Positions 10,077 through 16,985 of a stretch of DNA of 16,985 bases are shown one piece after another. How positions within the stretch are numbered: position 1 is the stretch's first letter; each line of letters opens with the position of its first letter. The notes under the pieces were generated by a model. It made no database searches. It was not told where the DNA came from and was given only the letters and a program-made list of their open reading frames with translations. Source of the DNA: Acephala macrosclerotiorum. Lineage: Eukaryota > Ascomycota > Leotiomycetes > Helotiales > Mollisiaceae. The stretch covers positions 2,585-19,569 of the forward strand of contig MU119781.1 in NCBI GenBank assembly GCA_014904845.1, given 5' to 3'. Both the position numbers and the translations under genes were made by a program.

Positions 10077-11812
10077 TTAAAATTTTTTTAAATATAAAAA
10101 CGAAAAAAAAAAACTCGAATAAAAATTTTTTTTATTGTAAAATAATTTTAATTTAAAATTATTTAATATAAATATTAATACAATATATAAATTTAAATTT
10201 AAAAAAATATAATTTATTAATTTAAATAATTTAAAATACGAAAAATATACGAAATATTTATTATTACAAATTATTTTAATATTAAAAAAATTACGATTTA
10301 TTTTTAAATAATTAATATTTTTATATATTAAAAATTAATTATAAAAATTTAAATTTTTATTTTAATAAAATAATATTTAATTATAAAAAAATAATAATAT
10401 TTAATTAAAAAATTTTTTTTTAAAATTTATAAAAATATTTATTCGTTTATTTTTATTTAAATAATTTAATATATAATATAATAAAAAAAAAGTTTTTATT
10501 ATTTTAAAATTTTATTTTTAATTATAATAAAAAATTTTTAAAAACGATTTAATTATAAAATATTTAAAAAAAAACAATAATTTTTATTAAAATTTTTAAT
10601 TTTTAATCGTAAAAAAAACTATTAAAATATATTAATTAATTAATATAATTATAAAAATAAATTTTTTAAAAAATTTATTAAATATTTTTATATTTTTTTA
10701 ATAAATTTTTTTTTCGAATATAATTAATTTATTTTAAACATTTAAAATAATAATATAATAATTTTTATAATTTTATTAAATTTTTTACGAATAATAATAT
10801 TATTTTAAAAAATAATTAATTTTATAATTTAATTTATTAAAATTATTATAATAATTTTAAAAAACGTATTTTTTAAAATTATAATATTATTTTTAAATAA
10901 TATAAAAATTAAAAAACTTTATATAAATTATAATAATAAATTAATATTTTTAAAAATTTATTAATTCATTTTAAAATATATTTAAAATTTAAATAAAATC
11001 TTAAATTGAATTAAAAAAATTTAAATTTATATAAAATTTAAATTATAATTTTATTAAAATAAAATAATTATTATTAATTTTATTTATAATTTTAAAAAAT
11101 ATTTTTTTAAAAATACGAAAATTATTAAAATTTTAATATAAATTAAATATAATAATATTTTTAAAATTAAAATTCTTATTAAAATTTATATTTATTACAA
11201 AATATAAATTTAATATTTTAATATTATTATCGAATTATTATATTAATTAATTAAAAAAAAATTAAAAAATCGTTATAATATTTTTATAAAATAAATTTAC
11301 GATAATTTTAATATTTTATAAAATTTATTACGATTTTATTAATAAATAAAAAATAATTATTTTAAATATTAATATTAATTAATAAATATATAAAAAAATA
11401 TTCGATTAATATAAAAATAAAAAACGAAAACGAGTAATTTAATACGAATTAAAATTTTAAAATATTATTAAACGAAATTATAATATAATAAAAAAAATTA
11501 AAATTTTTTAAAGTATTTTCGTAAATTATAATTTTAATTATATAATATTTATTTTATTTTTAAAACGAATATTAATATATTCGTCGTTTAATTAAATCGA
11601 ATAATAATAAAAATTTTTAATGTTTTAATTATTCGTTAATTCGTTTAAATACGATTATTCGATTTCGAAATTAAATATATTAAAAAAAGTACTTATATTA
11701 TTATAAACGAATTATTTAAAAAATCGCGATTAAAAAACGATAATTTTTTAAAAAAAAAATTTTATAAATTTATTATAATCGAATTTTATTAAAAAAATAA
11801 ATTTAAATTCGA

Positions 11813-11835
11813 AATACGTATTATAAATACGTATT
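11813..11835. repeat. Paired AATACGTATT palindromes
   Basis: The perfect 10-bp palindrome AATACGTATT occurs at 11813-11822 and again at 11826-11835, three bases apart. It lies at the right end of the A-rich block, where strand skew fades. A CpG-centred palindrome is self-complementary and would survive CpG-sparing conversion, so conservation by function need not be assumed. Confidence 0.5.
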
Positions 11836-12704
11836 TTTAATTTTTTATATAATTTTTTATATATATAAAAAGTTTTGAATTTCTTTTATATTTTTTATCG
11901 AATATATATTTAATTATATTTTTTAATAAATTATAAATTCAAAATTTCGTATTTAAATTCAATTTAATAATTTATTTTATTTTTTTATTGAAATTTTATT
12001 AATTTATTTAATTAAATTTTTTTTATTTATAAAAAAATATATTTAAATTAATATTTCAAAAATAATTTTAATTTTAACGATTTTAAAATATTATTAAATT
12101 AATTCAAATTAAAAAAAAATTATATTTGTATTATTATACGAAATTTGAATTTAAAAAAACGATTAATAAAAAATATTAAAATTATTATTCGAGATTTGTA
12201 AAAGTATTTTATCGTCGTATAAATTTTAAATAAAAACGATTATAAAATTTTAAATAATAAAATAATTTTTTTAAAAATTATTTTTAAATTTAATTTAAAT
12301 AATTTTAATTAAATTGTATAATAATTTTGATTTTTATTAAAGTTTAATATTAAATCGAATAATTTTCGATTTTAAAATTAAAATTTTTATATATAAATAA
12401 TTATATATAATTTTAACGAGAATTAAAAATCGTTTTAATAAATTGATTTTTTATAGTAAAAATAATTTCGAATACGAAACAATTAATATTATTATATAAC
12501 GATTTTTAGTAAACTCGAAAAAAGTAATAAAAATAGCGAATAATATTTTATTATAATATTAAAAAAATAAAAAATTAAAAATTAAATCGATCGATTTTAA
12601 ATTAATATTAATTCGAAATATTTCGATTTATTTATTGTATTAAAATATATAAATCTAAAAATAATTATTTAAAACAATTAATTTAATTAAATATAATCGT
12701 TTTT
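11836..12704. other. Mixed AT-rich stretch, no gene
   Basis: No coding frame, RNA gene or strong repeat is visible. CpG and lone G/C become somewhat denser around 12,400-12,560 (ACGAGAA, GTAAACTCG, AGTAATAAAAATAGCG), perhaps another less-converted patch, but without a recognisable feature. Confidence 0.45.
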
Positions 12705-12862
12705 ATTAATTGATTAAAAGTAATCGATTTTAAAATCAATCGATTAAAAATAATTACTTTTGAAATTAATCGATTAAAGTAATTACTTTTATTAATTAAT
12801 TAAAAATAATCGATTTTAAAATTAATCGATTAAAAATAATCGTTTTAATTAATCGTTTTATA
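12705..12862. repeat. ~30 bp tandem repeat centred on TAATCGATTA, five to six units
   Basis: The unit core (T/C)AATCGATTAAAA recurs with its GATTAAA-equivalent starting at 12712, 12742, 12772, 12798 and 12828; a partial unit has its G at 12855. Spacings are 30, 30, 26, 30 and 27. Between cores the linker reads like TAAT(C/T)(G/A)(A/C)TTTT(A/G)AAAT. Core differences are mainly transitions, such as CG to TG in unit 1 and CG to TA in unit 4. TAATCGATTA is itself a perfect palindrome, so the array carries regularly spaced dyad sites. It is a minisatellite by structure. A cluster of protein-binding sites is possible, but with no gene nearby there is no target to suggest. Confidence 0.8.
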
Positions 12863-14756
12863 AGAATTGTTTTATTATAATTTATAAATTAATAATTTAT
12901 ATATTTATTAAATTTTAAATTTTTTTTTTATTTATTATTATAATTGTATTTAATTTTATAATATAATTATTTATATTTATAATTTTATTATTAATTATTA
13001 TTTTTTATTTTATTAATATTTATTTATTTATTTTTTATTTTAATAATATATTTTTATTTTTTAAATAAATTTTTTTTATTTTTTTTGAATTTTTATTTTA
13101 ATTAATTTTTTTTGTATTAATTTTTTTTTTAAATAAATAAAATTACAATTTAAAAATTTATTTTATATTATTATTTTCAATATATTATTATATTTAAATT
13201 TTATTAATAAGTATTATTATTACGTTATAATTGATTTTAAATAAAATATAATCGATTTTATAAAATTTTTAATAATTATTTGTATTTTTATAATTAATTA
13301 AAATAATATATAAATTTTTTTTTTAATTAATAATTATATTTTTATAATTAATATATTAATTTTTTTTCGAAAAATATTAATTTTAAAATATATTAATTCA
13401 AATAAATTAATTTTCGTAATAAAATTAAAAAATTTGATTTTTAATTTATTTATTATTTTAAAAAAATAAATAATTTTTAAAGATTATTTTTGTATTACTT
13501 TTAAATTGTATTTATAAAATCGTTTATTAATAATAAACATTGAAATAATAATATTATTAATCGATTTATTTAATATATAAATTAAATTTATTTTAATTAC
13601 ATTTACAATATTAAAATTTATTAAATTATATTTAATATTTATTTATATATACATTTTTTATAGTATTATTAATTTTAATATATTTAATAAAAAAACTTTT
13701 TTTTATCGTATAAAACGTATATAATAACGTTTATATATATTTTATTTATTATACGATTATTATTATAATTTGATTTTTTTTTAACGTTTTACGTATAAAT
13801 AATATAAAAATATTAAAACGAATTCGCATTTTAATAAAAAATTTTTATATATATAATTAAAATATATATCGTATTATAAAACTTTAATTTATTAATTTTA
13901 TAAGAATTTTAAAATAAAAAATATAATCGATAAATTGAAATTCTTTTTATTTTTTTAAATAAATAATTAATAATATTTTAATATATATATATATAAATAT
14001 AATTTATTTTATTTTAAATATTTTGTTTTAATAATAAAAATAATATCGATTTTTGATTTATAATAAATTTATTTATTTTTTTATTTTTAAATATATTTAT
14101 TTTTTCGATTTTAAATTTATTTAATAATATAATAAAATTTCAATTAAATAAAATTAAATATCGAATTTTAATAATTAAAAAATTTAATATTAAAATCGAA
14201 AAATACGAATTTAAATAAATTATTTGAAAAATAAAATAAAAATACGAATAAACGTAAAAAGTAAATAAAATAAATAATTGATTTTTTAAATTGTAATTTT
14301 AATATATTACAATTTTAATTTTAATATTAATTTTTTTCGATTTAAAATTTAATATTAATATTTTACTATAAATTTATAAAAATTTTTTAATTATTTTTAC
14401 AATTTTTTAAATTAAATTTTATTTAATAATTTTATTTTAATTTTTTATTTCGATTTTAATATTTTTATTTTTATTTGTAATTATTTTTATTTAATTTTAA
14501 TTAAAATAATAAATTTAAATAAAATACTAAAAAAAAAAAATTATAAATTTTTAAAATAAAATAATATTAAAATTGTTATTTTAATTACGTTTATATAATT
14601 TATTAACAAATTACGATTTATAATTTTCGAGAAATAATATTTTTTTTAATAAATACAAATTATTTATAATTAATAAATTTTAAATTGAATTTATCGTAAA
14701 AAAATTATATATATAAATAATAAATAATTTGAATTTAATTTAAATAAATTCGAAAA

Positions 14757-14797
14757 TTTTAAATATAATTCGAAGTTTCGTTTTTTAAATATAATTC
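14757..14797. repeat. 26-bp-offset direct duplication
   Basis: A 15-base segment, TTTTAAATATAATTC, occurs at 14757-14771 and 14783-14797. The base after the shared C is G in the first copy (CpG) and A in the second (CpA), a G-to-A difference. Beyond that the copies differ by transversions too. It is probably a short local tandem duplication. Confidence 0.5.
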
Positions 14798-15977
14798 AAA
14801 TTTTATTAAAATGTATAAAATATTAATTATTTTTTTTATAATTATTATATTATTTGTTTTTAAATTTATTATTAAATTATTTAATAATTTAATTAATATT
14901 TCGAATTGTAAATTTTAATTTTATATTATTTAAATTATTATTAAATTAATATTAATTTTTTACGATTTTAATAAATCGTTTTTAAATTTGTAATCAATTG
15001 AAATTAATATTTTTATATACGATTTTAAAAATTAAAATATAAATATTTGTATTCGATTTAATTTTTTTTATAATTATAATAATATATTTGTAATTAATAT
15101 AATTATTATTAATATTATTTTGTTTAAAAATACTAATTTTTTATTATTATTATAAAATTTTTCATTTATTAAATTTTTTAATATTATTTAATTTTTTATT
15201 ATTGTAAAATATAAAATTACTTTTTTTTATTATTATAATTTAAATAAATTTTTTATTAATTTTAATAGAAATAAATAATTTTATTTTAATAATAATAATA
15301 TAATTTTAAATAATTTATTCAATAAATTTTTATTATTTAAAAAATAATATAATAATATTAATAAAAATTTTAATATTAAAATTTTATAAATTAATTATAA
15401 TAAATGCGAATTTATTAATAATATTATTACGAATAAATAAATATATAATAATTTAAATTTTTTAAATTATTATTTATTTTTTATTTTTATTTCAATTTTC
15501 GATATATATTTTATTTTCGTATATTATTATAAGTAATCGAAAACGATTTATAAAAAATTTACTTTGAAATATCGATAATGTGATTTAAAAATTAAATTTA
15601 ATTTTTTTTTAAAATTATTCGAATTACGTAAAAATAAAATTATTAAATTTACATCGTTAAAATTGAATATACTAATAATAAATATAATAAAAAATATATT
15701 ATTAATAATTAAAATTTCGAGCAATTTTGTACAAATTATTATAATAAAAATAAAAAATTAAAAAAATATATTATTTTAAATAATTTTTTAAATAGTATTT
15801 GTATTAATTACTTTTTAATTTAAACGATAAAATTTTTTTTACGTTTTTTTAAAAGTAAAATTTATTTTAATTTTTAATAATTCGTTTATATTAATAATAA
15901 TTATAATAATATTTAAAAACGTTATTAAAAATTTTAAAATATTTCGATTTATTAAATAATATTTTTATAAAAGTACG

Positions 15978-15993
15978 AAAAAAAAAAAAAAAA
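15978..15993. repeat. A16 homopolymer
   Basis: Sixteen A follow GTACG and run into TTTTTAAGTATAT. It is the longest A run I found. It could be a retroposon tail or simple slippage. No target-site duplication is recognisable around it. Confidence 0.7.
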
Positions 15994-16985
15994 TTTTTAA
16001 GTATATAATTTTAAAAATTGCGAATTATTAAATTATAAAAATAATATTTTAAATAAATAAAAACGTTTTAAAAATTGATTTAACGATAAAACTTATTATT
16101 ATTAATTATATTAATATTAAAAAAAATCAAATTATTGTAATATTAATTTTTTTACGTTTTTATTTTATTCGAAATTATTTTATTTAAAAGTTTTTTATCG
16201 ATTTTATTAGTTTTTCGTTTTTTTTTATTTTAAATTTATTATTAATTTTATTTTTCGATGTACTTTCAATATTATTACTATAGAACGTTTTTTAAAAATT
16301 TTAAATCGATATATTTTTAATGATTTTACGATTTACGTATTTTTTTTCAATGAATTATTATTTTAAAAATTTAAAAAAAAAAACGTTAAAATAATAAAAA
16401 TTCGATTATTAAAAATAAATCTAAAAAAATATTTATTTTAAAAATTAATAATATATTATATTAATTTTTTTTAATTATAAAAAATAATTTTAATAAAAAA
16501 TAATAATATAAATTTTTTTTATACAATAATAAATTGTTTTTTTTTAAATTATTTTAATAATTTATAATTTTATTATAAAAATTGTATATAGTAAATTTTA
16601 TATATTAATTTTATTATAAAATGAATATATTAAATATTCGAAATTATATTAATATATTTTTTCGAAGTAATTATTTTTATTATTTTTTATAAATTGTATT
16701 TTAAACTTTTAAAATAAACGTTTTTAATTCAATAATTATTTATTTTAAATTTAATTTTATTATTTCTTTTAATAATTATATTATTATACTTATATATTTT
16801 TATTAAAATTCTCGATTTATTTACGAATTTATTTTGTTTTTTTTTTCTTTTTTTATAATAAACTTGAAATATTTAAAGTTTATTATATTTTTATTAAAAA
16901 TTATAATTGTAATTCAAATATTTTAAATTTTATTATTTTAATAAAATTTTAATATTTGTTTTTACGTTTTTTTTGTAATAATTAA

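Larger units (their letters stand above)
8285..11800. other. Long A-rich block, no gene; possible fossil element on the plus strand
   Basis: The plus strand is mostly A-rich: A 37/T 16 at 8941-9000 and A 36/T 21 at 10021-10080, with patches nearer parity. CpG steps appear mainly as ACGA, TCGA and AACG. All frames are broken by TAA every few codons and no frame of useful length survives. By the purine-class argument this fits a former rightward coding element of up to about 3.5 kb. No domain motif can be read through the conversion. From about 11,800 the skew weakens and the sequence becomes mixed. Confidence 0.4.
1..16985. other. RIP-like, CpG-retaining AT-rich heterochromatic DNA (whole window)
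   Basis: The whole window is converted AT-rich sequence. Hand count of 1-600: C 16, G 15, of which 11 pairs are CpG, so observed/expected CpG is about 27. In 1981-2340: C 22, G 12, CpG 6, observed/expected about 8. C and G outside CpG are scarce on both strands, so this is not one-strand conversion. RIP in Pezizomycotina changes C to T in duplicated DNA, preferring CpA, and produces gene-free AT isochores; CpG is normally hit less often. Sparing of CpG this strong would fit many rounds of conversion at CpA, CpT and CpC. CpG density (about 18 per kb in 1-600) is still below what a 40-50% GC ancestor would hold, so some CpG has probably been lost too. That this is fungal RIP is inference; the compositional bias is seen directly. 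Confidence 0.75.
12863..16985. other. Mixed AT-rich stretch, no gene
   Basis: Composition alternates between T-rich (about 12,900-13,130) and A-rich (about 14,140-14,280) over a few hundred bases, unlike the long uniform blocks before it, so this part may be a mosaic of small fragments. No frame, tRNA or rRNA is visible. GC rises slightly at about 15,480-15,600 and 16,250-16,360. TTTGTACAAA at 15,726-15,735 is a perfect 10-bp palindrome with a non-CpG G and C. Confidence 0.45.

Noticed and set aside
12705..12862. CRISPR array
   Set aside because: Units of ~30 bp lie end to end with no unique spacers, the sequence is palindromic and AT-only apart from CpG, and no cas genes are present.
15978..15993. 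Poly(A) tail of a processed pseudogene
   Set aside because: A16 alone is weak evidence in this composition. No upstream frame or flanking target-site duplication can be seen.
1..16985. Mitochondrial, plastid or reduced endosymbiont genome
   Set aside because: Those genomes are AT-rich but densely coding. No rRNA, tRNA or conserved frame appears in 17 kb, and the CpG excess is not typical of them.
1..16985. Bisulfite-converted reads mistaken for genomic sequence
   Set aside because: Surviving CpG would fit methylated sites, but conversion of a single strand would leave G untouched. Here G outside CpG is as depleted as C.

Overview
This 16,985-base window contains no intact gene that I can support. 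It is extremely AT-rich. A hand count of positions 1-600 gives 16 C and 15 G (about 5% GC), and 11 of those C/G pairs sit together as CpG, roughly 27 times the number expected from the base counts. Across the window C and G occur mainly as isolated CpG steps flanked by A or T. I found only one GG-containing spot besides the GGG at 1918-1920, and two CC steps. Every frame is dense in TAA stops. The two longest open frames (82 and 66 codons) are low-complexity I/F/N/Y/K strings that begin at TTG.

The best explanation is nuclear heterochromatin of a filamentous fungus, most likely Pezizomycotina, made of old repeats converted almost to completion by repeat-induced point mutation (RIP) or a similar C-to-T process acting on both strands. 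Direct support comes from a ~200 bp tandem repeat at about 1600-2400: in two aligned blocks, 10 of 11 variable columns differ by C/T or G/A transitions. The organism is an inference. An AT-rich intergenic region of an anaerobic chytrid or another AT-biased eukaryote is not excluded, although neither would by itself explain the CpG retention. A mitochondrial or endosymbiont genome is unlikely because rRNA, tRNA and coding sequence are absent.

Layout. 1 to ~1430: A-leaning converted DNA without features. 1441-1560: a small GC island (about 20% GC) with a 20-bp-arm hairpin at 1451-1502. ~1600-2400: the ~200 bp satellite, about four copies. ~2400-2850: short duplications. ~2700-8050: a long T-rich block. 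~8050-8280: a second GC-elevated island (about 15%) with short direct repeats. ~8285-11,800: an A-rich block. 12,705-12,862: a compact ~30 bp tandem repeat built around TAATCGATTA. 12,863-16,985: mixed AT-rich DNA with small duplications and homopolymers.

Because C-to-T and G-to-A changes never swap purine for pyrimidine, the T-rich to A-rich switch near 8.2 kb may preserve the strand asymmetry of what was there before. It fits two divergently oriented dead elements meeting at the 8.05-8.28 kb island, the left one read on the minus strand and the right one on the plus strand. No genes work together here. The interest lies in the mutation signature, the two islands and the two repeat arrays.
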